From: Bacteroidales bacterium
GTDB taxonomy: Bacteria; Bacteroidota; Bacteroidia; Bacteroidales; UBA12077
Length of the DNA stretch: 38,294 nucleotides
NCBI GenBank assembly: GCA_003446015.1
Contig: DMBU01000164.1
Location: 1 to 38,294, forward strand
Direction: 5' to 3'
Under the pieces are notes generated by a model. The model worked only from the letters and a program-made list of their open reading frames with translations, had not been told where the DNA came from and did not search any database. Both the position numbers and the translations under genes were made by a program. Below, one piece after another: positions 1-7,933 of the stretch (the first letter of the stretch is position 1; each line of letters starts with the position of its first letter).

Positions 1-142
1 TCAAGAAAAGAACAATAAAAAATTTATTATAAATTATAAAGTAAACAATACTTCTTTCTTTTTATACTGAGTAGCTAAAATTTACACAAACTTTTTATTA
101 TCCCACTAGGATATGAAGTGATTCGTTTTTATGAGACATGTA

Positions 143-1471
143 TTAAATAATAACTTTCTTCTTCCAGTTTCCGGTTAGGTAATAAGCAAAGGAAAGAATA
201 AAACCTACAAACCATCCCATTGGAATAGCCCACCAGATACCTGTTTCTCCTAATCTATGAGAAAGAATCAACGCTCCCGGAATTCGAATTACCCATAAGG
301 CAATTAAGGAAATAAACATGGGAATAAGCGTGTCGCCTGCACCTCGCATAACTCCTGCAATGGTAAACATAGCTGTAAATACAATATAAAATGCACCAAC
401 AATAATAAGATACTCTTTACCAATTCGAATTACCTCGGGATCATTGGTAAACAGACCTATAATAGAATTACTAAATATTAATACTGTTGCAGAAACTAAA
501 ACAGAAATAACCGATGACATTTTAAGTGTAGCAATAAATCCTGCTCTTACCCGATTCGTTTTATTAGCTCCTATATTTTGTCCTACAAATGTTGCCAATG
601 CAGCTGAAAAGTTCATTGCCGCTAAAGATGCTAAAGAATCAATTCGCGTCGCAACCGAGTATGCCGCAATAACATTGGTGCCAAAGCCATTTACGATACT
701 TATTAAAGCCATCATTCCTGCGGCAACAAAGGTTTGTTGTATTCCGGTTGGTAATCCGATTCGAATACTCTTTTTGAAAATCTCCCGGTCAAACTTAAGT
801 CCTCTAAAAGCAAAATGAATGATTTTATGTGTTTTGTTTAAATAAATTACAGCACTAAAAAATGCACCTCCCTGCGCTATAACCGATGCAATGGCTACTC
901 CTGCAATTCCCCATTTAAAAACTAACACAAAAAGCAAATCAAGACCAATATTAACTAAGGTAGAAATAATTAAAAAGTATAAGGGTGTTTTGGAGTCGCC
1001 TAAACCCCTTAATATTGCACTTGTCCCATTAAAGCCAAATGAAACAATAACTCCACCAATAAAAATGTTAAAATAAATTTTCGCTTGCGGAATAATTTCT
1101 TCGGGGAGTCGTAATAACCTAAAAATATCTTCGCTAAAATAAATCCCTATAATACTTATAGCTATTGAAGCAAAAAACAGAAAAATAAAAAGAGTATTGA
1201 TTGTTCGTTTTACTTTTTCAATGTCTTTAGCTCCAAAATATTGGGCTATAACGATCGTACTCCCGGAGGCAATCCCAATAATTAAAGATAAAAAAGCGAA
1301 AATTATGGGGAAGGATGCACCCACAGCTGCTAAAGCTTCTTTGCCTATAAAATTTCCCACAATAACGCTATCAACAATATTATAAAATTGTTGAAAAACA
1401 TTACCTAATAACATAGGGAGGGCAAACTTTAAAATTAGTGGACCTTCTTTACCTACTGTCAAATCTCTCAT
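143..1471 (-). CDS. MATE family efflux transporter
   Basis: Predicted inner-membrane cation-coupled multidrug or metabolite exporter of the MATE (NorM/DinF) superfamily. The 442-residue product is the usual family length. It has about twelve hydrophobic segments arranged as two MatE halves (roughly residues 15-175 and 235-400). The N-terminus carries the family-typical LTVGKEGPLILKFALPMLLG followed by a QQFYNIVDSVIVG helix. The ATG at 1471 gives a short cytoplasmic N-terminus before the first helix, so it is preferred. It lies downstream of tryptophanase on the same strand, but a 286-bp gap with a large palindrome separates them, so it is probably transcribed separately. No clear -7 box was found upstream. 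The substrate cannot be read from the sequence. Confidence 0.93.
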   Translation of the reverse strand: MRDLTVGKEGPLILKFALPMLLGNVFQQFYNIVDSVIVGNFIGKEALAAVGASFPIIFAFLSLIIGIASGSTIVIAQYFGAKDIEKVKRTINTLFIFLFFASIAISIIGIYFSEDIFRLLRLPEEIIPQAKIYFNIFIGGVIVSFGFNGTSAILRGLGDSKTPLYFLIISTLVNIGLDLLFVLVFKWGIAGVAIASVIAQGGAFFSAVIYLNKTHKIIHFAFRGLKFDREIFKKSIRIGLPTGIQQTFVAAGMMALISIVNGFGTNVIAAYSVATRIDSLASLAAMNFSAALATFVGQNIGANKTNRVRAGFIATLKMSSVISVLVSATVLIFSNSIIGLFTNDPEVIRIGKEYLIIVGAFYIVFTAMFTIAGVMRGAGDTLIPMFISLIALWVIRIPGALILSHRLGETGIWWAIPMGWFVGFILSFAYYLTGNWKKKVII

Positions 1472-1593
1472 TCGGGAATCTTAAAAACATGCAAAGCTGC
1501 TCAAATAATTTATGGAATCAAAATTTCTAAAATAATAAAATGTAACAATCAAAATCAAGAAAAGTTATAAAAAAAGAAGGTGTTCAAAAAGTC

Positions 1594-1691
1594 TTTGTGG
1601 GACTTTGTGTCTTCTTTGAGTTACTTTGTGATATAATTACAAAATATTGTTACACAGAGTTTCACAAAGAATGCACAAAGTTTCGCTAAGT
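1594..1691. repeat. Palindrome A of phased CTTTGTG heptamers (solo copy)
   Basis: Four CTTTGTG-like heptamers start at 1594, 1604, 1615 and 1625. Four inverted CACAAAG-like heptamers start at 1654, 1664, 1675 and 1685. Spacing is 10, 11, 10 in both arms, and the element is exactly symmetrical about 1642.5. The two arms can pair with mismatches into a long stem around a 22-nt loop. The same architecture flanks the GxxExxY gene at 22.6 and 23.1 kb. Here no gene is associated. It sits about 67 nt beyond the tryptophanase stop, where it could also shape the 3' end of that mRNA. Confidence 0.85.
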
Positions 1692-1757
1692 AAAAATTAG
1701 CAATTTACCAATTTCCAAAACTTTCTGGACATCTTCTTAAAATATAATAATCTGAAC

Positions 1758-3134
1758 TTAAACTCTGTCTAATTCAACTGTAAAATGCCTCATAATTGGT
1801 GCTTCATCAATTATTTTTAATCCTTTTTTGATTTGATCTCTTCGGTCAAAAACATTTTTTAAAGCAACAGCAATCACATCCATATGATTATTGGTATATA
1901 CTCTTCGAGGGATAGCCAGTCTAAGTAATTCAAGAGCAGGATAACGGTTCTCTCTTGTTTCCGGATCACGATCAGCTAATAAGGCTCCAATCTCAACACC
2001 TCGTATACCCGCCTCAAGGTATAATTCAACGGCTAAGGTTTGTGCCAGAAATTCCTCTTTTGGTAAATTAGGTAAGAATTTTTTAGCATCAACAAAAATA
2101 GCGTGCCCACCATATGGTTTTTGAACAGGTACACCAAAACCGGTAAGTCTTTGTCCTAAATAAGCCACCTGATTTATTCTTGTTTCAAGATAATCAAATT
2201 CTGTTCCTTCATCTAATCCCTGAGCCAGAGCATTCATGTCTCTTCCCGACATTCCACCATAGGTAATATAACCTTCAAAAATAATATTGAAAACGGTTGC
2301 TTTTTTAAATACATCCTGACTTTTTAAACCAATAAAACCACCCATGTTTACAATTGCATCTTTCTTGCTGCTCATGGTCATTCCATCGGCATACGAAAAC
2401 ATCTCCTTTACGATTTCTTTTATAGTTTTATTCTCGTATCCTTTTTCGCGAATCTTAATAAAATACGCATTCTCGGCAAAACGAGCCGAGTCGTAGTAAA
2501 CAGGAATATTATATTTATCAGCAACTTTACGAATAGCTTTCATGTTTTCTATTGAAACAGGCTGGCCTCCTGAGGAGTTACAAGTTACTGTTAATACGAT
2601 CAATGGAATCCTTTCCGGAGTATACTTTTGAATTGTTTTTTCTAATTTCTGAAGATCCACATTACCTTTAAAAGGATGGTCAATTTCAGTATCGAAAGCC
2701 TCATCAATGGTACAATCAATAGCTTTGGCCTTTCTGAATTCAATATGACCTTTCGTAGTATCGAAATGCGAGTTTCCGGGAACAATATCTCCTTCTTTGA
2801 TTAATGCCGAAAATAAAACATTTTCAGCCGCACGTCCCTGGTGAGTTGGTAAGAAATATTCAAATCCCAGTAATTCCTTAATTTTATCTTTTAACTTATA
2901 ATAAGAAGAAGCCCCGGCATAACTTTCGTCGCCTAGCATCATGGCCGACCATTGTTTGTCGCTCATGGCACCGGTTCCTGAATCGGTTAACAAATCAATA
3001 AATACCTGTTCGCTTTTTAGGTTGAAAAGATTGTATTTAGCTTCTTTAATCCATTGTTCACGCTCTTCGCGAGTACTTTTTTTGATGGTTTCAACCATCT
3101 TAATTTTATATGATTCTGCAAATGGGAGTTCCAT
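1758..3134 (-). CDS. tnaA: Tryptophanase (L-tryptophan indole-lyase)
   Basis: PLP-dependent beta-eliminating lyase that splits L-tryptophan into indole, pyruvate and ammonia. The 458 residues match the TnaA/tyrosine phenol-lyase family. PLP lysine is K258 in the SSKKD motif; D215 and R218 (YDSARF) are the cofactor partners; Y72 is the conserved active-site tyrosine. Three specificity positions favour tryptophanase over tyrosine phenol-lyase: D125 (FDTT, where the phenol-lyase has threonine), I382 (VEIG, where it has arginine) and H450 (RHFT, where it has phenylalanine). These assignments come from remembered Escherichia and Citrobacter sequences. It is a single gene with its own promoter candidate (3316-3348) and a roughly 175-nt leader. 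No tryptophan permease is adjacent. Indole production is therefore expected. Confidence 0.95.
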   Translation of the reverse strand: MELPFAESYKIKMVETIKKSTREEREQWIKEAKYNLFNLKSEQVFIDLLTDSGTGAMSDKQWSAMMLGDESYAGASSYYKLKDKIKELLGFEYFLPTHQGRAAENVLFSALIKEGDIVPGNSHFDTTKGHIEFRKAKAIDCTIDEAFDTEIDHPFKGNVDLQKLEKTIQKYTPERIPLIVLTVTCNSSGGQPVSIENMKAIRKVADKYNIPVYYDSARFAENAYFIKIREKGYENKTIKEIVKEMFSYADGMTMSSKKDAIVNMGGFIGLKSQDVFKKATVFNIIFEGYITYGGMSGRDMNALAQGLDEGTEFDYLETRINQVAYLGQRLTGFGVPVQKPYGGHAIFVDAKKFLPNLPKEEFLAQTLAVELYLEAGIRGVEIGALLADRDPETRENRYPALELLRLAIPRRVYTNNHMDVIAVALKNVFDRRDQIKKGLKIIDEAPIMRHFTVELDRV

Positions 3135-3191
3135 AATATATAATTTTATGATTAAACAAAATGAAATGTGATTTTTAAAAAATCGAAAGGA

Positions 3192-3209
3192 ATTCTCCTG
3201 AAGGAGAAT
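3192..3209. promoter_or_regulatory. Perfect inverted repeat in the tnaA leader
   Basis: Two perfect 8-bp arms (ATTCTCCT/AGGAGAAT) are separated by 2 bp. As RNA this gives a 7-bp stem with a tetraloop, 57 nt before the tnaA start. A U-run follows only after about ten nucleotides, so it is not a canonical terminator. It could be an operator or a leader structure. Confidence 0.5.
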
Positions 3210-3315
3210 GGTTAAAAGATGAAAGAGTCTCTCTTCTTAATATTTAGAAAAACATTCTTTGCTGAAAATACTATGTTAACAGATATTTTCATTCAGCTTA
3301 ATTTGATTTGCAGCA

Positions 3316-3348
3316 CAAATATACGAGTTTCTATAATAATTGCCTAAA
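3316..3348 (-). promoter_or_regulatory. Candidate tnaA promoter
   Basis: On the minus strand TATATTTG (3316-3323) fits the Bacteroidota -7 box TAnnTTTG exactly. A TTTA box lies 21 nt upstream (3345-3348), one mismatch from TTTG. The predicted transcript has a long leader of about 175 nt. Confidence 0.5.
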
Positions 3349-3354
3349 ATTAAA

Positions 3355-3362
3355 TACTTTTG
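3355..3362 (+). promoter_or_regulatory. Candidate -7 box for the DUF3078 gene
   Basis: TACTTTTG matches TAnnTTTG exactly and lies about 50 nt before the ATG at 3413. The only -33-like box (TTTC, 3328-3331) is 23 nt away, slightly too far. It is divergent from, and interleaved with, the tnaA promoter. Confidence 0.4.
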
Positions 3363-3412
3363 TACAAAATTGAGAATCGTAAAATCGAGTTAAAATGTTG
3401 TAATTCAGTGTA

Positions 3413-5119
3413 ATGATGAGTAGATTTCTTTCAGTATTAATGTTGTTGTTTTTAGTAAGTTTTTCATTAAAATCTCAAAATACTATCCCTGATTCGATAA
3501 GTAATAAGAATAAACGTGAACTTGTACAAGTGAGTCCGGTTACTGATTCCTTATTAACTTTTAAGGATTCAATTAGTAACATTCAAAAAGGGGATTCATT
3601 AGTAAAATTGCAGAGCATTTCAGGTTTAAAAAGCTTATCCGTTTTACCGGACACCTTATCGGCTGACAGTATTTTTAATGATACTGTTTTTATTCGTGCT
3701 ATTGTCACTGAGTCTGATATCTATGATTCTGTTTTAAGTCATGTTAAAGATTCTCTCTATTTTGAAAAGCCGGATTCGATTTATTATGTTATTCATAATT
3801 TAAATAATCTCATAGAGGATGAATTATTGCTTTTAAATGATACCACAAAACAAGCCATAAGTAAACTTATTGATTATTCCCGAAACCGTGAAATAAAGTC
3901 TGTTGTTGAATACTTAAAGGATAAATTAGAGAAACAAAGCTTACTTACAAAATCAACGGACACCTCTTTGCAAGTTTTAAACGATTCAATCAGCAAGGCA
4001 ATTGCATACCTGTTAAAAAGAATTCCTGTTGATTCAGTGAAATTCTCATTCACAAATCTTAATAATGATTCAATATTATTTGAATCGGCAGAAAGTGATG
4101 TCGATTCAATTCACTTAAATTTATACGATAATAGGGGAGAATATGCGGTTTTATGGATAAAAAAATCAGACTTAAACGTGTTTGATGTATACCTTGAAGA
4201 TGGGGTATATCTTGAAAAAGCAAAATCTCGTAAGCTGGTTGATCATAAAGTCGATACGGATTTTATTATTCCGGAAATCAGAGAAGTGAGAAAAGTAGAT
4301 ATAACGGTTGCAATTTGGGATTTTGAAGGATTAGCTGATATTAAATTCAGTCAGGGATATATTTCACCATCATGGGCCGAAGGTGGTGAAAGTAGTATGT
4401 CAGCAATATCTGTTCTGAGGTATAGTGCTGATTATTCTTATGGTAAAAAACGAAATTTCGATACTGACTTTGAATACAGATTAGGTTATTTAAAGGCTGG
4501 TGATAATGAAATGCAAAAAAATGATGATAAGTTTGAGATAAATGCTAAGTATGGTAAACAGGCTATAAATAGCTGGTATTATAGTGGTTTATTTAATTTT
4601 AAGACACAATTTTTTAAAGGGAAGGAATACTTAAATGATTCTACAATTAATACCGTGTCAAATGTTCTTTCACCTGCATATCTTGTGTTCTCTTTGGGAT
4701 TGGATTATAAACCAAGCAATAAATTAACGATCTTATTTTCGCCACTTACTTCAAAATTTACAATTATGGCCGATACCGTTAATTATGATCAAACACGTTT
4801 TGGTGTTGGACAAAATGAATTTATCCGGAAAGAAATAGGTGCTTATATTAAAGCTATTTCCAAACTAAAATTCAGAGACAATATTGAGCTGGAAAGCAAA
4901 ATTAATTTTTTCACAAATTACATCGATAATCCGCAGAATATTGATGTTGACCTGGAGGCTAATCTGAATGTTAAACTTACCGATTATATAAAAATGTCGG
5001 TACATGCTCACTTTATGTATGATGATAATGTTACATTTATTGATCAGACTGGGAGAGAAAGAGGAGCCAGATCACAGTTTAAGGAATTATTTGGAATAGG
5101 GTTTATGTACAGCTTTTAA
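3413..5119 (+). CDS. DUF3078 outer-membrane protein with long N-terminal extension
   Basis: Exported protein of unknown function. A signal peptide (hydrophobic residues about 4-17, ending near SLKSQ) is followed by about 270 residues rich in Asp-Ser-Ile/Leu pairs and predicted helix. The C-terminal half from about residue 295 is the DUF3078 domain. It is recognisable by a SPSWAEGGESS motif (W321), alternating aromatic/polar strands and a C-terminal phenylalanine, as in outer-membrane beta-barrels. DUF3078 proteins are usually shorter, so the N-terminal extension is notable. It is transcribed alone and converges on the WD40 gene. Outer-membrane location is inferred from the strand pattern and final aromatic residue. 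Confidence 0.85.
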   Translation: MMSRFLSVLMLLFLVSFSLKSQNTIPDSISNKNKRELVQVSPVTDSLLTFKDSISNIQKGDSLVKLQSISGLKSLSVLPDTLSADSIFNDTVFIRAIVTESDIYDSVLSHVKDSLYFEKPDSIYYVIHNLNNLIEDELLLLNDTTKQAISKLIDYSRNREIKSVVEYLKDKLEKQSLLTKSTDTSLQVLNDSISKAIAYLLKRIPVDSVKFSFTNLNNDSILFESAESDVDSIHLNLYDNRGEYAVLWIKKSDLNVFDVYLEDGVYLEKAKSRKLVDHKVDTDFIIPEIREVRKVDITVAIWDFEGLADIKFSQGYISPSWAEGGESSMSAISVLRYSADYSYGKKRNFDTDFEYRLGYLKAGDNEMQKNDDKFEINAKYGKQAINSWYYSGLFNFKTQFFKGKEYLNDSTINTVSNVLSPAYLVFSLGLDYKPSNKLTILFSPLTSKFTIMADTVNYDQTRFGVGQNEFIRKEIGAYIKAISKLKFRDNIELESKINFFTNYIDNPQNIDVDLEANLNVKLTDYIKMSVHAHFMYDDNVTFIDQTGRERGARSQFKELFGIGFMYSF

Positions 5120-5139
5120 TTCATAATTCTAGTTATGAA
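5120..5139. terminator. Weak inverted repeat between convergent genes
   Basis: Perfect 7-bp arms TTCATAA/TTATGAA surround a 6-nt loop, directly after the DUF3078 stop and before the WD40 stop. It is AT-rich and lacks a strong U-tract, so a terminator role is only suggested by position. Confidence 0.3.
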
Positions 5140-5145
5140 CTAATC

Positions 5146-6276
5146 TTATCGGTTTAAACGATCCATGTATTTCTGTATGATTTCTTTTTTATAATTTTCA
5201 GCTTTTACTTGTCGTTCTTTATATTCTGTCCGCGATTCTGATCCATTCTTGGGTTCAAATAGTTTCGAATCGTTTAATTCTTTTTGAAACTCATCATTAA
5301 AATAAAACTCAATTAATAGTTCAGGTTTAATTTCCCATAGATTTATAGAATTATCGCTTGATGCACTTAAAATATATCTATTATCATTGCTTATATCAAC
5401 ATCGTTAACAGGTAAACTGTGTCCTAAAAAAGTATAAATATCTTCACCTGTTTTAACATCCCAAATTATTACTGAAGCATCGTAAGACCCGGAAACCAGA
5501 TAATGGTCATTACTGCTGAATTTTACACTCATTACACTCCGTTCATGCTTGGTAAGGACATGAAATATCTCCATCTTTTCCAGATCCCAAATTTTTATGT
5601 TATTATCACGAGATGAGCTTGCCAGGTATTTTCCATCATTGCTAAAATCCAATGAATAAATATTACTGCCATGACCAGAAAAAGTATGAATCAATTCGAA
5701 ATTATCGAAGGTATATATTTCAATTGAACCATCCTGCGAACCACAGGCAATTAAATTATTGGCTTCTGAAAATGCTACAGCTAAAACACTTTTTTTGTTA
5801 TTTTCAAAAACATGCAAAGTTTTACCTTCAGCAATATCCCAAAGTCTGAAGTTATTATCAAAGGAACCACTTACTAAATAATCGGCATTTCTTGATAATC
5901 CGACTGACCATACCGATGTTGAATGACCGGAAAGAGATTTTACATAAGTTCCATCAGTATTCCATACATTAATGGTTTTATCACCACCACTAAAAAAATA
6001 TTTCCCGTCATTGGAATATTCTAATTCGTAGATGGTGGCATAATGCCTTTTTAATTGAGTAATAGGCTCTAATAAAGCAAAATCCCAGATTATAATTGAT
6101 TCATCCTTAGAACCGCTGATAAATTGATTTCCATCCGGACTAAAAGAAACTGAATGAACCTGATCTGAATGTTTTTTTAATGAAGTAAGAAGTGTGTTGT
6201 CTTTTTGAGCAAATAAATCAACTGTAAATAAGTTAAAAAGAAATATAAGGAGAATTACTGGTTTAAAATTTCGCAT
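5146..6276 (-). CDS. Secreted WD40-repeat beta-propeller protein
   Basis: Exported seven-bladed WD40 propeller, likely a protein-interaction scaffold. Seven repeats are visible, each with an SxSFSPDG-like turn and a closing W-D/N/E pair: IIIWDF, INVWNT, FRLWDI, IEIYTF, IKIWDL, VIIWDV, INLWEI. A roughly 60-residue charged C-terminal tail follows. The start at 6276 is chosen because it places the signal peptide (MRNFKPVILLIFLFNLF, then LFA-Q) directly at the N-terminus. An upstream in-frame ATG at 6297 would add seven residues. It lies 23 nt after a small exported membrane-protein gene and is probably co-transcribed with it. Nothing shows the binding partner. Confidence 0.85.
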   Translation of the reverse strand: MRNFKPVILLIFLFNLFTVDLFAQKDNTLLTSLKKHSDQVHSVSFSPDGNQFISGSKDESIIIWDFALLEPITQLKRHYATIYELEYSNDGKYFFSGGDKTINVWNTDGTYVKSLSGHSTSVWSVGLSRNADYLVSGSFDNNFRLWDIAEGKTLHVFENNKKSVLAVAFSEANNLIACGSQDGSIEIYTFDNFELIHTFSGHGSNIYSLDFSNDGKYLASSSRDNNIKIWDLEKMEIFHVLTKHERSVMSVKFSSNDHYLVSGSYDASVIIWDVKTGEDIYTFLGHSLPVNDVDISNDNRYILSASSDNSINLWEIKPELLIEFYFNDEFQKELNDSKLFEPKNGSESRTEYKERQVKAENYKKEIIQKYMDRLNR

Positions 6277-6299
6277 AGTAATCCTATAAATAGGCAAAT

Positions 6300-6701
6300 T
6301 TATCTTCTTTTATCAATAAAGTATTTGGCAACAATCATCCCGCAAGCTACTGTACCTCCTACAGCGATTCCCAGATTTACACCACTGGCACTATTGCTTG
6401 TAAAGTTCTCGGGATTGTTTGTGAGAATAAGAGTTGCTGTAGCTAAAGCCAAGCCTCCGGCAACATAGAGCATTAAATTGTCGTTTTTCTTTCTTCTTCT
6501 GGCAAGATTGGCATAATTAACATAATCATTTGTTTCAAGATTAACGACCTGATATTTAAACTGTTGATAATTCTTATTTAGTGTAAGCTCAGTATTATTT
6601 TGAGTAATTAGTAAAAGTGAATTGTTCGATTCACCCGGACTGAGCGAGTATGATAACTTGAAAAATAATAAACAAAAAACTAATAGTACAATCTTTCTCA
6701 T
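6300..6701 (-). CDS. Small exported membrane protein, unknown function
   Basis: Not recognised. The 133-residue product has a signal peptide (MRKIVLLVFCLLFFKLSYS), a short polar region and a basic ARRRKK patch. Two hydrophobic segments follow (around LYVAGGLALATATLIL and GVNLGIAVGGTVACGMIV), then a basic tail. The reading frame is open up to an ATG at 6734, but the start at 6701 gives a normal signal peptide. It is first in an apparent operon with the secreted WD40 gene, and a promoter candidate lies at 6877-6908. Membrane anchoring of a propeller partner is a possible role but is only inferred from neighbourhood. Confidence 0.7.
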   Translation of the reverse strand: MRKIVLLVFCLLFFKLSYSLSPGESNNSLLLITQNNTELTLNKNYQQFKYQVVNLETNDYVNYANLARRRKKNDNLMLYVAGGLALATATLILTNNPENFTSNSASGVNLGIAVGGTVACGMIVAKYFIDKRR

Positions 6702-6876
6702 TTCTAATTGCTTTTTTTGTAGCAAAACCACCATTTAATCAAAACTACTATAAATAGACTAAAAATACCAAAATTTAAAGATAATAATTATCAACTATTT
6801 ACACACTAACTTAAAATTAATTATGACCATATGTTGAAAAAAAATTTATCCTAAACTTTTTTTGATAAAATTGATG

Positions 6877-6908
6877 CAAATATAAGATCAAAAATGGATT
6901 TTTCTAAA
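6877..6908 (-). promoter_or_regulatory. Candidate promoter for the small membrane protein and WD40 genes
   Basis: On the minus strand TATATTTG (6877-6884) matches TAnnTTTG exactly, with TTTA (6905-6908) 20 nt upstream. The leader would be about 170 nt. Confidence 0.45.
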
Positions 6909-7017
6909 TGGAATTATACCTTCTTCAATATTCACATAAAACCTAAGAATTCAATATGTTATTTAAGTTGAATAAAATTGATCATAATCACTTTGTGATA
7001 TTTTCAAGCATTCTAAG

Positions 7018-7554
7018 TTAAATTTCAATTCCTTTTGTTTTTTCTTTTTTAGGTTTAACAGGTTCATCTTTAAAATCAGGATACATGTCTTTTAAAAACA
7101 AATTTCGCAATGAATCCATCTCATGCATCATTTCTTTAAAATGGAACATTTCATTCTCAAACTGATTCATAAAAAAATCATCATCGAAAAAATGTTGCTG
7201 GTAAAATGTGTCTTCGTCAAAGAAACTATTAAATGGATCATGAATAATATTACTGCCATGATTGAAAAAGAATGGTCTAAATCTATTAAAAATACTATCG
7301 ATATTTAATTCTTCTGTATTTCCGTTTGGATAGGTATAAATGTACGTATAAGATGAATCATATCGAATAATATTTCCATGATCATCATACTCTTTATTAA
7401 CTTTAATATCAATTTTAGGATTTGCAGAAACGGTATCCTTTTCAATCTTAGTTTGATTTTTGTGTGGGATTCCCGTATTATTAAATGAAAAAGAGATGAA
7501 TGATGCTAAACTGATAAGGATAATTGCAATGATAAAAGTTTTTCTCTTTGTCAT
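7018..7554 (-). CDS. Membrane-anchored or secreted Phe/Asp-rich protein, unknown function
   Basis: Not recognised as a named family. The 178-residue product has an N-terminal hydrophobic segment (residues about 7-24: signal peptide or anchor). A beta-rich stretch follows, containing Y-x-Y repeats (SYTYIYTYPNG). The central region is unusually rich in Phe, Asp, His and Met (about residues 88-150), and the lysine-rich tail includes KPKKEKTKG. It follows the 79-residue gene by 30 nt and is probably co-transcribed with it. The Phe/Asp composition suggests a disordered or metal-binding extracytoplasmic segment, but this is speculative. Confidence 0.7.
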   Translation of the reverse strand: MTKRKTFIIAIILISLASFISFSFNNTGIPHKNQTKIEKDTVSANPKIDIKVNKEYDDHGNIIRYDSSYTYIYTYPNGNTEELNIDSIFNRFRPFFFNHGSNIIHDPFNSFFDEDTFYQQHFFDDDFFMNQFENEMFHFKEMMHEMDSLRNLFLKDMYPDFKDEPVKPKKEKTKGIEI

Positions 7555-7584
7555 AGTAGCCTCCTTTCCGATTTAATTCTTAAA

Positions 7585-7824
7585 TTAATTTAGATTATGT
7601 TTAATGCTTTTCCACCAGTTATAAAACTGATCCTCTGTTAGTATTTCTTCACCAAATTGTTGCAGATAAATTTCTTTTTCTTTTTCAGAAATATGCTTTT
7701 TTATGATATGATAATTCCAATCATCTCTTACCGGAATATAATATCCTCCCAGGAAATTATATGTTGGTTTAAAAAAGTTTTCTTTTGCAGCCATATCATT
7801 AAGTTTTAGTGAAACGAAACTCAA
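7585..7824 (-). CDS. Small hypothetical protein
   Basis: Not recognised. A soluble 79-residue product, rich in Lys, Glu, Trp and Tyr, with no signal peptide or membrane segment. An internal ATG at residue 11 (7794) begins MAAKENFFKP and could be the true start. It lies 30 nt upstream of the Phe/Asp-rich protein gene on the same strand. Coding is supported by ordered amphipathic composition and by spacing, not by homology. Confidence 0.5.
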   Translation of the reverse strand: MSFVSLKLNDMAAKENFFKPTYNFLGGYYIPVRDDWNYHIIKKHISEKEKEIYLQQFGEEILTEDQFYNWWKSIKHNLN

Positions 7825-7933
7825 TAAGCCATTATTAGATAAAAAAATTATAAGATTTAGATTTATATTCGAAAATTCAAATACTATGCCAAGGTTTTAG
7901 TTATGAGCTTGTTGTGACAAAATGTCGGGGTAA

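Noticed and set aside
444..818. Open frame opposite the MATE gene
   Set aside because: It is an antisense shadow of a clear coding region, with no domain; the same holds for other frames overlapping known genes.
1758..3134. Tyrosine phenol-lyase instead of tryptophanase
   Set aside because: The diagnostic residues D125, I382 and H450 match tryptophanase, not the phenol-lyase.
3212..3292. A TnaC-type leader peptide
   Set aside because: The 26-codon frame has no Trp or Pro codon at the required positions and is probably chance; it is listed only as a leader observation.
5120..5139. A strong bidirectional terminator
   Set aside because: The stem is AT-rich and lacks a clear U-tract, so it is kept only as a weak candidate.
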